Origin: Thysanoteuthis rhombus
Lineage: Eukaryota > Mollusca > Cephalopoda > Oegopsida > Thysanoteuthidae
DNA: 64,000 nt
Direction of reading: 5' to 3'
NCBI GenBank assembly: GCA_963457665.1
Contig: OY735218.1
Span: 50,596,181 to 50,660,180, forward strand
The notes below the pieces were generated by a model. The model was given only the letters and a program-made list of their open reading frames with translations. It was not told where the DNA came from and ran no database searches. This document shows positions 37,413 to 50,335 of the stretch, piece after piece. A program made the position numbers and the translations under genes. Positions within the stretch are counted from its first letter, which is position 1; each line of letters starts with the position of its first letter.

Positions 37413-39445
37413 GTAAGTTGTTTTCACGTTGCATTTCATCTTAAATTTCCATTGCTCAGGCTGTTAGGTTATTCCCTTTCAGACGTGGAAAATCGTTCCC
37501 GATCCCCATTCATGGAGCCAAGTCACTATGCAATATTTTTGGTGCAAGTGCTATCTTTTGTTTTCCTGAAATACTTTCATAAATCTTTCATATCATCTTT
37601 GAAAGATCTTTGAGCAAAGAATTAGAAAGTATCTTTCTTGCACCGACTTTCACTTCTACTTTATTCTGAAATTCATCATTCTAACTCCCTTTCCGTCTCG
37701 CTCCTTCAGACTGTTCGAAATTAGAAATCCACATTTAACCAATTTCCCTATATTTATAGACATGATTACATAGAAGAAGGTTGGGAGGATGTTGGAAATG
37801 AAGTTTTACTTATTGAAATTCCTGTATAAATAGTTGACCTTCAACATTTGAACAAGCGACAGGGTGTTTGCTTGTGATCGGATTTATTGATCCATGATTC
37901 GAACTAATATGGTGAAACCAGAAACGTGTGAAGCTGGGAAAGTCTCTTTCCCCCCTCCTGTCTGGGCGCCCTTTTATCTGATAAGAATTTTTATGATTCT
38001 ACAAACCAGATTATATCTAATTTGTTTTGATAACTTTCGTGTTGCTGATAACTTTCTTGAATATATAACCAGTGATATATAGTCGGCTATTTCAGACAAG
38101 GATGACAAATATTAATTTTGCCTTCGTGCTAAATTCGATTTATAAAAAAGATATTATAGTAAAAAAATGTTCCCATATATATATATATATATATATATTA
38201 CTGGTAAGTGCTTTTACACTTTATACCATTTTGGTTTTCGAATCGTTTAATAGTGGAATGCCCTATTTTCGGATAGTAAGAGAATTGATGAATGGATATG
38301 ATAGTTATGTCTTTTCTTCCAAGATTCAAAACAATGAATGGCCTTTGATCCATCACTGCGGACAATGGAACGGCACTGGAGTATCCCCTTCGAAGTTGTG
38401 TGCCTGACCGAAGTGTATGGAGATCACGGGTAGACCAGTCATCAAAATCCCGATCTTGGCATGCTTGTGCAGTCAAGACGAAAGGAGAGAGTAATTAATT
38501 GCTGGGATTGCTGATGCTCAAATCTTTTTTTAACAATTTAAGCCAAGAGTAATTGCTACTTCGTTTTACGCTATTTCGGCTCGCGAAATATTTCTACAGG
38601 AACACTCTACTTCTGGTTAGTAGGAGAAACAAACACACACACACACACAATCACGTATACATATATATAGCAAGAAGCCATTTCTATTTTTGGTTGGATA
38701 GTATCTTTTAGTTATACTGCAGAAACACTCAGAAAAGAGGGACTCAAAGCAACTTTGAAAAAGATGCAAGAAAATGTATTAGTAAGTTTTTAGTATATTT
38801 TAACTCTGAGTTCATTTACCAGTTTAATGTGCATCCATAAGCGTCCACTCCTGCTATTGTGTGTATGCGTGGGTGCTCGCATAAGTAATCGATTATGTAT
38901 TTTATTTATTACTCGGACACTTGAGCATTTGTTTTCCGACTTTAGAGCGCCTGCGTATAATCAACCAATCATATCAAAGTATCCACTTGGAAAGGCTTCT
39001 TTTTTTTCAGTCTTGGTCCTTAAAAGCTGCACTATTATTGTTTGCGACACTGTTATGGCAGAACTGGATTTCTCCATGGTTTTTATGGGGGAATATTTCT
39101 CAGTTTATTGTGGATTTTACCGGAAATGGTCTATAAAGAAACAATGAGCAAGCCAGACTCATGAAAAATCTAATATATTGGCTGCCATTTTACTGTTTTT
39201 GGTAGGTGCCATTACTTCATATATTCTTTCCCTTTTCACCGAGTTTGCGTCACAGTATTATAAACTATTCTTTGTCACGGGTATTCGGTTGATTCATGAT
39301 TCAGTTTTATGTAGAACTCGCCGAAAGAGCTGCCTTAGGCGTCCTCCACTTGATATTGAGTCACTTTCTAATTCCTCCGTTGTGATTGGTCGGTTATGCG
39401 CAGTCGCACAAGCGTCAGAAATCATTTCCTCGAGTGTCTCAGCAT

Positions 39446-39448
<3 letters not shown>

Positions 39449-39521
<73 letters not shown>
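39449..39521. repeat. (TA)n microsatellite
   Basis: About 36 TA units. Confidence 0.95.
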
Positions 39522-39523
<2 letters not shown>

Positions 39524-42500
39524 AATTCGATTGCTTATGTTGCACACCCGCAAATACAGAAAGGTTGGTGTTGATATTTGTGTGAAAACTTATCTTTTTT
39601 ATGTAGTTCTTGTTCAAGCGCTCCGTTGGACTGTTATTATTAAATAATGAGTTTGAGTCTCAAAGGCTGTCCAATGCAGGCGTAGTGACCGAACTTATCA
39701 AAGTGTGGTAAATGAGAATAGAATTTGAAAAAAAAATGAGTGCTCGAATATGCTAATTATCAATGAACTTGATTATTGTTAATGGTAAATATCATTAAAG
39801 TATCCAATGACAATCAGAAAAGAACGCAGAGAGGTCAAGGATTCTTCCTTTCTCATTCTCATTTTCATATGAAAAACCATGGTAAAGATTTTGTGATTAG
39901 CAGTTAACAGACGTGCATTTATCTCTCTTTTGCTAAAAATTGTTCCTTTTATTTTGTTTTTGCTTATTTCATCAATTTGAACCTAATTAAACATTAATAG
40001 GGAACACGAGGCTTGATTTGAATAGAATTTTTTTTACCCACAAAATTAAAGCAATATAAGACCATCAAGCTTACAAACATTGTTCAACGATGATCGTTTC
40101 TGTCGTCTTACATTTATAAACACATGAAAGGCATACAGAAATCAAATCATTACACATAGATTTTCAAATGAGTTGAATGAAGAGTTTGAAAATTAGATGC
40201 AATTTCCACAATTATTGTGTCTTCCTTCAAACAAGAATCTGATTCCAGACATCTGCGCCGACAAAATTCACTTCGTGAATTGTTATTTTGCAGATTGTTG
40301 AAGAAATTGAAATTGTATGATTTCCGCAGTGACTTGGATTTTAAAACAGGAAAATACCCGAATACAAATGTTTATTTATCATTTTGTCGTGGAGAATTTG
40401 AGATTTTTGATCGCTATTCAACGAGAACATTGCTAATTTCCGTGTTCCTAGACTTCATTAAAAAAAATGACATCGATTCTCCAACACATTTAAATAGAAA
40501 CGTAGTAAGATTCAAAGAAATGTTGGTGCCACTGAATTGTGCGCGCTCTACAAACTTAAACCTGTGAGTTTGCTCCTTATCAGCTTGATCCTGTGTGTTC
40601 GTGCTCTAAATCTGGAACCTGCAAGTAGAAACTTAAATGTATACTGCACACTGTAGTGAAAAAAATCGATAGTGTACTACATACTAAAATATAAACATTG
40701 CAAGACCACACACTTCTGTAGTACTTAGAGTTTCAAGTTTTACTTCAACTTTGTACTATGTACGTTACCGTGGACACTTCTTTAAAAGAAATACCAACAC
40801 TTTAATGGAAGTGGTTTAAGCAATATCTGAATAGGCATTTTTTCTTTTGAATAAAACCAAAGTAGCCGACTAATTTTAACGTATATGTCTGCAACAGTAT
40901 CAATCAATGTTATTTCATCTTGTATCTGATTCATTTCGACTGCACTCAAAATTAATAGAAAATAGATTTTTTTTAGAAAAAAAATATCTAAGTGGGTTTC
41001 CTGTCAAAAGATTCCAAAGTTCAAAAATATATAATTTTTGTCTCTCTTTGATCTCCTTTTGAGATTGCTCAGTATCAAAATCGATGGCCTATTTTGAAAA
41101 AAAGTTTTTTCAGCATCAATTAAATCGATAGTTTTGCGACGAAACTGGCAGCTGACAGTTTTGACTTGAAGCTTTCATCTTGATTATCGACTGTAGACGC
41201 CCAATATGAATACTCAAAAGACATAAAAAAAACACTTCAATTGTGAATGTCACTGAAAAGTGTTGAATATAATGTCGCATTTTAAAAGCGTTAGCGTGCT
41301 GCCAAGCTCAGAAACGAGTTGCACTCTTTTTCTCCTCCCATATATCTGCTACGACGTTCCTATTTTGAACATCAAATCTTACTATTCCATTGACATAAAA
41401 TATTCCTAGTGTCAAATCTTCAATAAGATATTTTTTTTCTAATTTGATAGCTCATCCATCTTGGGTCATTTATTTCTTTTAGCAAGATTTCAGCTTAGTT
41501 AAATAGTAACTTGTTCACCATTAATTTAACTATTTCAGTAGGGAAAAAGAACTTTAATTTTGTTAAGATCTCATGCGTAGCACAGCTTCTTCATTTTTAC
41601 TTACCAAGTTTAACCCAATGTAATACTTAGCTGAATAAAGCGAGAATACAAGGTGAGAATTTTGACTTACGCTAATCTTCTGAGCAAGAGAGGATCAAAA
41701 CCATTTAAAATTGTAGCTTTTATTGGCTCTCAGACACTGATCTTTGGCTCTGGTGAAAATTATGTAACTATTTCAATCACAAAGGAAGACTTAGATAACA
41801 ATTGTCACGTATTCCCTACAGTTATCAAATTTCAGCATTAGAGCATTGGTGAAAGCCAGGATTGTAAATACTTATTTCGAATGTTGTATAGGTTCTATCC
41901 CATGGCAAGTTCGGTATGACATAATCTCCCTCTCCATATTACTCTCCATCTAGGTTTGCCATTCTCTGCACTAAGCTTCCATTTATCACGCCTTAGTTGT
42001 GCACTAACACGCCTCTGGAGTTAGATTGATTTGGTACTTTCTCCGCAGACAGAATGCCGGGTAGCCAGTCGGATACACAAAACGATTTGTATGCTTAATA
42101 TTTAGTCAGGGTATATGAAGAACATTTTACAACGAAAAATGTGGTATAATGATTTGTTAGTTTGTTTGTTTTTTTCAATTTTTACCGACATGATAACAAA
42201 ATGAATATCGACCATCGTTTCGAGAATTTGCTGATCAATTGTTAAGATTATTGCTTAAAGTAGGGATTCGGGTTCCTACATAAAATTGCAGGAACCGATA
42301 TTATGGCTCACAATCTTACTCTATTTTTTGCCAAAATTCAGGTATATGTGCGTGTGTGTGTTTGTGTGTGTTATGGAGGTAGAGAAATATGTCAACACTA
42401 AGTAAACCATATTTTAATTCTATTTTAAGAGTAGGTCCGTTTATTCTAAGAATTTATCTGACTACATTATATCGTGCAATAAATTGTACGGTTATCACAT

Positions 42501-42823
42501 ATATGTTGATTTGTTCTATGCATTAAACCAAACTTTATATCATGGGACACAATTCTATTCTTATATACATTGATTCTCACCGAAAAGGCCCATAACTCCT
42601 TTAAAATATTGTGGAAAATCTTGGATGAAATTGACTGTTTCAGATATAATACCAAATGATATGACGATGATTATTAAAAATTTTGGATTTCCATATTTTT
42701 CAAAGACTTCCGTTATTCGAATTCTGTTAAATCAGTGTTCTTCCATTTATCACGAGATTGAATTGCCAACATTGGTAATATAATCCATACAACTGTGCAG
42801 CATTATTTCCAGATATATCCACG

Positions 42824-42824
<1 letters not shown>

Positions 42825-42860
<36 letters not shown>
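42825..42860. repeat. (TA)n microsatellite
   Basis: About 18 TA units. Confidence 0.95.
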
Positions 42861-42862
<2 letters not shown>

Positions 42863-44695
42863 GGTGGAAACTGCAACTTTTGAGAAAGATGCACTGTGTT
42901 AAATCTGATGAGCCAATGAATATCCAAGGTTGGCTTATCCTTCCTCCTACCTCAGAGTCTTTTATCAAAATGTGAAAAGGGAGTTACCCATTTTGCTGAA
43001 TATGAAACTCCATACATTAAATTACCAATAAAAAAATATCAAAAGACACTTTGCTTATTTTTGTTTTTTAAATTGTAAGTAAATAATCTTTTTTCGTCTA
43101 ATTGCCTACTAAATATTCTCCTTGTGAATTTTGATTATATCTCCACCTTCAGATTTGCCAAGTTTCATTGAGCAAAATCTAATGAACTTTCTTTCTTTTT
43201 TTTTTTTAGGTAAGTGCACACCTTTTATAACTCGGAAGAAAACGAGAAACGAATTTTGCCAAAAGGTAAATGTGTAGACATTAATTTACTTACTTTTCGC
43301 AACCTTTTAGACGTATCTGCTTATTAAATTGAACGAGACTCACTTCGCCTCTCAACCAACGTACTCATTTTTTTTTTTCTCCAAATCAGAAGTTTACCAG
43401 AAAATCGTCTAATTATGCCAACGCAGTTTCAAATAGAGAAACTACATCGAAGGGAAAAAGTAAAAGGCAACTTTAGAGACCTCGCTGCCAAATTTTGAGA
43501 AAAGACATAAGAAAGTAATTTAGTTAGCAATGCCGTTTTGTTAGTTATGGCTTCAGCTGTCCTTGTTTTGGCTCAAAATATCAAATTACTACTCACTTTG
43601 CACTCGACAAGCACCCGAAGTGGTATCACGCTCTGCACTCCGTGCTATTTTACCCATAGCTTGGAGAGGAGTTAGGTTTATGCTTATCTTAAAGAATTTG
43701 ATGCAAAGTACACCTGAACTGTCTGAACTTTAAACTCTTGTGTTACCATAATACAAAAGGAAAATAGGCACATCACAGCGAGATTCTTTCTGGCTCGCTG
43801 TTGGTAAAATGCACTAAATTTGAGAATAGAGCAATTTTCAGCACAATTTATAACTTAGTAATGATGATAACGTTAGTTTTGCGTTTGCACTCTGCCTGAA
43901 AATGTATATTATGATCTGATTTATGTATTTTTTAACGGCTAATATAGGAGATAACTCCAGGAAGAGAGATAATAGTGAACTTAACGGCCACTGGAGGTGG
44001 CTATCAAACAGCTTATAGAAAATGTTCTTTGTAGTTCTGCTGAACCAGTTTTCAACTTTTTCCCTCTAATAAAGGTCTGATGAAGGTCCGATGAAGGTCC
44101 GATGAATTTGATATCAACCAATGTTCCTCGTGTAAGTTGCAGGGGAAAAGTTTGACGATAAAGATTTACGTCTAGAAAGCCGGAACAAGTGACAACAATG
44201 AGGAATAGACGCATCTCTGAGAACACTGAGAATATGAATGTTGATGTTCGTCTCAACCTAATGCTAATTTTTGATTTTACCGGACAAGGCAATTCCTGTA
44301 AACATTTAAACTATTCGTCTAACTCATTAAGTGAATGCAAACACAGGACAAGAAGACAAACATTTTTTTAGAATCTTTCATCTCTATGGAACAGAAAAAG
44401 AATTTATAATTATTGCCTAGCTGGCTTTTTGAATATTTTAACTTTGTAATGTTTTCTCAATACCCAACCGTATCTTCGGTCATATAACACCTGTTTGCGT
44501 ATAAACTGTATATCTGTGTATGACGACATGATATATCCGTATATGTTATTTGAATATGTGCATACGTATAAGTATATATGTATCATATATGTCAGTTCGT
44601 CTCTACTCCTAACTATGGTTTAATTCAGGCTTACTTTAGTATTCACGCGATAAATCAACTTTCCAATTACATAGATTCATAGAATCAAAACGGAC

Positions 44696-44754
<59 letters not shown>
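44696..44754. repeat. (CA)n-(TA)n compound microsatellite
   Basis: CA to about 44722, then TA to 44754. Confidence 0.95.
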
Positions 44755-44758
<4 letters not shown>

Positions 44759-45712
44759 GGCAGGTGATTTTGTGATTTTGTATGTGTTTGTCAGTAATTG
44801 CTCAATTCAAAGTTCACAGTGTATAATGACTCACGCAGCAGACCAACAATAAAAAATGAAAGGAATTAGACAAAAAATTTTCAGTAGAAACTTTTATATC
44901 AGCGATACAGATATGCTTGCTCATTATTTTTTCCCTTCATCTGTGACAAGAGTAATTTCATTCATTACGTTAAATAATGTCATTATGAATGTTTATAATT
45001 TTATTTCATCTGTAATTAGAAAAAAATTATGTTCGAGGACTCGCGTGTTAAATCCTATAAAAGTAAGGATATTTTTTGTCTGGTGTACTAGTAAATAAAG
45101 TAATCAAAATATTTTGTCAGAGAACTTCAGAAAAAATGTTTTAGAATATGTTTGATTCAAGAAATGTCGTTAATACTTTTTTTCGTGAATTCATACGCTT
45201 GCTGCATGCATGAAAGCCATTAAATATACAAATGTTAAACATTTTGAATAATGTAAAAGGAAAAATATATTCTGCATGAATAAAATAAGCATTAATATAA
45301 TGTAATATATGATGACAGCATCAGATATTTATTTCAGGTGCACCTTTTACGAGGGTATGTAAAAGTACAAGTCCACTTACATTCATATAAGCACACATAC
45401 ACATACACAAATTTATGCACATGTATGAGCATATATTCATGTCATATGGATACCAGTATGTATACTTATACAGGCTCAAACATTCATGCATGATTTTGTA
45501 CGATTATAAAAGTAAATGTTCTGACGTCTTTTTTCGCAATTACGTTCTCTGCAAATGTATTCACATTTGTTCTTATGTATGGGCATGCAGGTGCACTCAC
45601 ATACTGAGAGATATACCACTATATGAATATGCAGGAATATTATGGTGTCCCCCGATACATATACACATACTTCAACATATATCTACACACACACACACAT
45701 ACACACACGTAC

Positions 45713-45781
<69 letters not shown>
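45713..45781. repeat. (TA)n-(GA)n compound microsatellite
   Basis: TA to about 45735 then GA to 45781, directly abutting the 3' end of the minus-strand RTE copy. Confidence 0.95.
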
Positions 45782-45784
<3 letters not shown>

Positions 45785-45798
45785 GGGGATGCTTACAC

Positions 45799-46743
45799 CA
45801 TCATCATTAGCCTTTTAGCGCCTGTCGTTGGACATGTACTTCCCCCATAATTCGAGAAAGTTCGATTGCATGGACGTCGCGAAGCCAGAACCTTTTGAAT
45901 TCGTCTATTTCTTCATGGCATCTTAGTTTTTGTCGGCCACAGTTTCACATACAATCTCTGGGGATCTATGTTCGGATCGTGATCTAACGGTTGTCTGGCA
46001 TTTTCAAAACATGACTAGCCCGTTGCTATTTAAATTTCCTAACCATTTCTCTGATAAATCAGACTCCTGTCTTTTTTTCTAATATATTATTCTATTTCAT
46101 GATCTTTTAGGTAAGTTTGAGCATGATTGTTTCATTTTCAAGATGTGTGTTTCTCAATTAGAGGTCCAGTCTTTTGGTTGGATTCCATGATTCAGCCCCA
46201 TAGGTGACTACCAAGAGGATGCATAGGTTGTATATCCTTCTTTTCACAAATAGGTTTTTTTTTGTTGAATGTCGAGATTGTGATTCAACGCTTGATTTCT
46301 TTTTTTTTTTTTTCTTTTTTTTTTTTTGAGGATTTCATGGAGATTTGTTATCCTAAGTAGATATTATCGTCCCTTTTCTTTACTCAGCGTCTTGGATTCC
46401 GATCGTCGTGTCTTTTTTTGTACATGAAATTCATTTTTGCTAAAATTTATGTTGTGGCGTACTTTCTTGCTTGCTTCATTTAGTTTGTCTCGTATTATTC
46501 GGAGATCATGAACGTTCTCAGCAAAGAGGACGATGTTGACAGCAAATCTGAGGTTACTTTGGTATTTGCTGTCTTTTCGGATTTTTTGTGTTCCCAGTCT
46601 AAGTTTCAGAGGATGATTTCAAGGCAGGCAGTGAATAGTTAGAAAAATCATCTTGTCTCACTTTTTTTCCCTGTTGAAATTGCTCCAAGTCTTTATGTTG
46701 TTTGATGAATGAATCGCTGTGTAGGTAAGTATGTTGCAGCACA
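45799..46743 (-). mobile_element. RTE-type LINE, 3' part, non-inverted segment
   Basis: The 3' end at 45799 shows the RTE tail (ATGATGATGG on the minus strand) preceded by a GTCCAACGACAGGCG-like end. Upstream, the minus strand encodes LQHTYLHSDSFIKQHKD, then VRQDDF, a LFTACLEIIL block and NLRFAVNIVLFAEN followed by VHDLRII. In RTE reverse transcriptases the last block normally reads FADD; here the two catalytic aspartates are replaced (FAVN, about 46534-46545), so the copy is dead. Several frameshifts are present. The sequence upstream of 46743 continues on the opposite strand. Confidence 0.75.
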
Positions 46744-47003
46744 CTGACATATACGAACTCTCCTTCATTCAGTGAAGCAACTAAAGGTGAAAGCAACAGA
46801 ATATAGAAAGCCATTCACTGTAATATTCGTTGATTTAGAAAAAAACCTTCGACTCAGTCGAAATCCCCGGGGTCATTGACGAAATAGTACAACAAGGCGT
46901 ACACAGTGTTTATGTAAGAGTGCGTCAACATATATACCAGCATAGTAGTTCCTTCATCAGACTACATAAAGACATTGATCCATTGCAACTACAAAAAGGG
47001 GTG
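46744..47003 (+). mobile_element. RTE-type LINE, inverted 5' segment
   Basis: The plus strand encodes HIRTLLHSVKQLKV, KATEYRKPFTVIFVDLEK, then (after a one-base slip in an A run) TFDSVEI, and later FIRLHKDIDPLQLQKGV. This is motif A of the RTE reverse transcriptase and the sequence after it. The last 28 codons correspond to the start of the minus-strand segment 45799-46743, so the pieces overlap by roughly 85 bases of element sequence and lie head to head. The layout is that of a 5'-inverted LINE insertion. Confidence 0.7.
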
Positions 47004-47044
47004 ATGCATACATACACACACATATATATGTGTAAAAGTTTATA

Positions 47045-47047
<3 letters not shown>

Positions 47048-47102
<55 letters not shown>

Positions 47103-47103
47103 T
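47048..47103. repeat. (TA)n microsatellite
   Basis: TA tract with a GTA interruption, just past the RTE insertion. Confidence 0.95.
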
Positions 47104-48036
47104 GAATTATTAATAACTCTATGGAGATGGAATTCCATTCCGGTTTAAATAAAATTCATTTTATGTTAGTTAACTTTTTCTTATTGTATTTGGGAAAGTA
47201 ATTCAACACTTTTATTACACGGAACACCAAAAACAAAAGAGTCAATAAAAAGAGAAGTATGAACGAAAAATTAAACCCAAAATAAAGACCACTTGAACAT
47301 CACTTCTGAGTAAAAACATTTGCTTCATTTTGCCGCAAGCAATTTTAGTGGAAGCGAAGAAAAAATGGACATAAACCAATAAACAAAAAAGGTTCGAATA
47401 AGGTAGCCTTCTGGACTAATGCCGCATGGTTAGAGACGCCATTATGGCTGCATACAGTCTTTTTTGCTTTCTTTCTCTTGAGGTCTGGCAAGGGAGAGAA
47501 TCCATCTCATTTAAAAGCATTTCGTTACCAGAACTTCGCTTTCTTTGTGTTTTGTTACTTTCTTTGATTTTTCTCTGCTCTTCGCCATAAAATAAGTGCA
47601 GCGAAGGTTGCAGCACGCATTAACGAGTAAAACAGAGGCCGTATAAATAATATTGAAAAAAAAAGGGGGGAATCAAAATTCTCTTCGGCAGAAAGTTTTT
47701 TAGACAGACTATTCGGCGACATTTCTGCTAACGATGCATTAGAACAACGGCCATTTTATGTTTTTGATGAGAGAAGGAAAACATGAAAATGTGTAAATCA
47801 TTTCCAGTAGTAAAAGTAAAACTTCTTTTTTTTTCACTTCTCTATTTATTTTTAGGCTCCTGTTTTATATCATATTTTTCGATTGGAAGGTAATTCAGGG
47901 GTTAATGGTAAAAGAGTTTGTTGTTATGAATATAAATCTAAGAATAAAAGCCCATAAGAATAGTTCTCAGTGAATAGACTGGATTGAAAAATAATATTGG
48001 AACATTATTTCAGAAGTCAGATTTCTGCCGTTCGAT
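47104..48036. other. Gene-free AT-rich stretch
   Basis: No supported gene or recognisable element. Confidence 0.5.
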
Positions 48037-48089
48037 TGCTGTTGTTGTTGTTGTTGTTGCTGTTGTTATTATCATTATTATTATTATTA

Positions 48090-48120
<31 letters not shown>
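48037..48120. repeat. (GTT)n-(TTA)n microsatellite
   Basis: GTT/GCT units to about 48065, then TTA units with ATC and GTT variants to 48120. It bounds the 3' side of the first R4-like LINE copy and appears to be its target. Confidence 0.95.
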
Positions 48121-48121
<1 letters not shown>

Positions 48122-48240
48122 TGTAATCTCACACCAGTTGCCTTATCATTATTACTAGTAACTTCACACCAGTTGCCTCATTATCATTACTAGGAACTTC
48201 ACACCAGTTGCCTCATTATTATTACAAGCAACTTCATACC
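48121..48240 (-). repeat. Reiterated 36-bp LINE 3'-terminal unit
   Basis: Four successive copies of the element's 3' terminus lie head to tail. On the plus strand each reads (t)cacaccagttgcc followed by a TTATCATTATTA-type stretch and a ta(g/c)(t/g)aact link, with a spacing of about 36 bases. In the other copies of this family the terminus occurs once, next to the TTA tract. Repeated copying of the 3' end during reverse transcription, or replication slippage, could explain the array. Confidence 0.8.
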
Positions 48241-49482
48241 AGTGGCCTGGTGGTTACTGCTGGAGGTTGAGTGACAGCAAGTCTCCTCAAGCCCCAACCT
48301 CCCTCTTTATACTTGCATAGTCCACAGCATTACCTTGGTTTACAGTTTCATACCAGTTGTCCGGTGGTTATCACTAAAGGCTGGGTGACAGTAAATATCT
48401 TCAGGTCTTCAGCCCTCACCTCATCTCATCTGATCTAAGCTCTCCCCTGCCTATAACAGCAGTGCTGTGGTTCGAACCTCCACTGCCATTTGGGTGTTTT
48501 GGTTTGTTCTGTTTTTTTCATTGTTTTTCCCTCTTCGCTTTGGCCACTGCTAACAGTTGTGGTTGTAGATCTCTTATTTCTAGCACTTTCCTCAGCATTC
48601 CTGCTGTTCCAAGCATTGCTGTCGTCTGCAGAGTTCTTATCCATCCTTTTATCTTTTGTTTCTTCAATGTCGCTTTCAGTGTCTTTGGTACGGTTCCAAG
48701 TTCACCTATTATTACTGATACTATCCTGACTTTCATGTCCATCACCTTCAGTTCTTCTTGTCAGATCCTTTTTTTGCCAGCTTTTCGCCCTCTTTCCTCT
48801 ATACTCTGTGGTCTATAGGCACTGCCACATCTATTATTTGGCAGGTTTTCCTCTTCTTGTCCACAATTGCAAAGTCCAGCCTTTTCATTTGGAATGAGTG
48901 GTCTGTTTGGATGTCAAAAATCCAAAGTAATTTGTAGTTTTGATTTTCCAGGGCTGTCTCCGATTTGTGCTGGTACCGTATGGTTGAATCCCATTCGATT
49001 ACTCAGTTACCAGTGTATCACCGTTGCTACCCTATCATTTCCGTGTTTATGCTCTCTCTGGGCAAGTTGACTACATTCACTGGTTATGTCGTTAACGGTC
49101 TCGTCTCTTTCTCCATATAGGTGGCACTTGTTCTTGGTCGGTGTTCTGTTGATTTTTTGTTTTGATGTAGTTTGTTCGTATGCATTTGTTTTGAGCTGCC
49201 ACGATGAGCAATTCTGTTTCTCTCTTCGGGTTACCTTTCGTTACCATGTCCACGATCCTGTATCCGTATTTTAAATTCTCCATATAGTTTTTCTCTGTTC
49301 CCATTTTCTCTCCTTGTTTGCTGCGCTGCTCCATTATTTCCCTGTTGTTATGTTGTTCGTTGCACTTTTTCGAGTGCTCTTTATGATGTTTTCATTGCAT
49401 GCTTGCACGTTCTTTTTTAGACCTACTTTGGCCGTAAGGACACAGTACTTTACGCTGATGAGCCCTCTGCTGCCATTTTATG
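48241..49482 (-). mobile_element. R4/Dong-like LINE, copy 1 (5'-truncated, decayed)
   Basis: The coding part runs from about 49482 down to 48500. Its start aligns with the stretch around residue 480 of the copy 3 protein. It then gives a KRETELLIVAAQNKCIRTNY block, corresponding to the region just before the zinc knuckle. The knuckle is damaged: the first cysteine is lost. The end reads VIIGELGTVPKTLK and LRKVLEIRDL. The 3' UTR (48241-48480) has two related blocks about 130 bases apart, each running from accagttg to agtgacag. Frameshifts and truncation make it non-functional. Confidence 0.75.
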
Positions 49483-49496
49483 ATCATTATTTCCAT

Positions 49497-50195
49497 TTTC
49501 ACACCAGTTGCCTAGCGGATCTCGCTCGAGGCTGTGACAGTAAGTCTCCTCAGGTCTCCAGCCATCCTCGCATATCGACCTCCCGTGTCATAGCTGTGTA
49601 GTTATTTGTGTCGCCTCCACCATACCTTTTCTCAGGCTGTTAGCCCATACCTACCAGCTGGGGACCAAATGTCTCTAATTCCAGGACTCTCCTCAGTATC
49701 CCCGCGGTCCCCAGTAGTGCTTTTGACTGCACAGTCTCAATCCATCTTTTTATATCCAGTTCCTTCTCTTTCGTTTTCAGTTTATTTGGCACGGTTCAAG
49801 GTGCAACCACAATTACCCGATTTTACCGGTACCATCAAGACTTTCATGTTCCACACCTTCTTGAAATCCCTTTCAATGTCTTGGTATTTCACTGTCTTCC
49901 GTATTGAATATATGATCCACAGACGCAACCACGTCCATTATTTTGCAGGTTATCTTTCCCTTGTCAACAATCACCAGGTCGGATCTTTTCACTCAGATTG
50001 GGTAGTCAGTTTAGATGTCAAAGTTCCAGAGTAATTAATGACTTCCATTTCCCCAGGGCTGTTTCCGGATTTTGCTGGTAACGCTTGTCTGCATAGTTGA
50101 ATCCCAATCGTTTACTCAGCTCACAGTGTATCACTGTTCCTATCTTGCTGTGACTATTCTTACACACGTTTCGGCCAAGCTGACTTCGTTAGCTG
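49497..50195 (-). mobile_element. R4/Dong-like LINE, copy 2 (5'-truncated, decayed)
   Basis: The minus strand encodes the end of the polyprotein with frame breaks: a SDLVIVDKGK segment (restriction-like endonuclease region), a WNFDI block before it and a LLGTAGILRRVLEL end. Its 3' UTR and terminus (tttcacaccagttgcc at 49497-49513 on the plus strand) match the other copies. Its 5' end stops at about 50195, next to a TTA tract. It lies directly upstream, in element orientation, of copy 1. Confidence 0.7.
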
Positions 50196-50198
50196 TTC

Positions 50199-50335
50199 TT
50201 GTTGTTATTATTATTATTATCATTATTTACAATTTCACACCAGTTGCCTATTATTATTATCATTATTATTATCATTGTTATTATTACTATTATTACTATT
50301 ATCATTACTATTATTATTATCATTACTTTATCATT
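50199..50335. repeat. (TTA)n tracts with one isolated LINE 3' terminus
   Basis: TTA units at 50199-50228, then a 24-base sequence matching the LINE 3' end (tttcacaccagttgcc), then TTA/ATC units to 50335. The isolated terminus suggests a very short (almost fully 5'-truncated) insertion or a remnant of tail reiteration. Confidence 0.85.

Larger units (their letters stand above)
37921..45660. other. Gene-free AT-rich stretch with scattered microsatellites
   Basis: No supported gene. It holds TA tracts at 38176-38198, 39449-39521 and 42825-42860, a CA tract at 38632-38649, a CA-TA compound tract at 44696-44754, and a three-unit run of the 11-mer ggtccgatgaa near 44.07-44.11 kb. The candidate micro-exon at 43.2 kb is discussed among rejected items. 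Confidence 0.5.

Noticed and set aside
43210-43265. 56-base micro-exon between a long T-tract acceptor and an AAAG/GTAAAT donor
   Set aside because: Too short to judge and starts with a donor-like GTAAGT; poly-T acceptors are common in this composition.
43981-44292. 103-codon minus-strand open frame
   Set aside because: Overlaps a short tandem repeat and shows no family resemblance.
48460-48480. GGTTCGAACC within the R4-like 3' UTR
   Set aside because: A palindromic coincidence; the other copies of the UTR do not conserve it.
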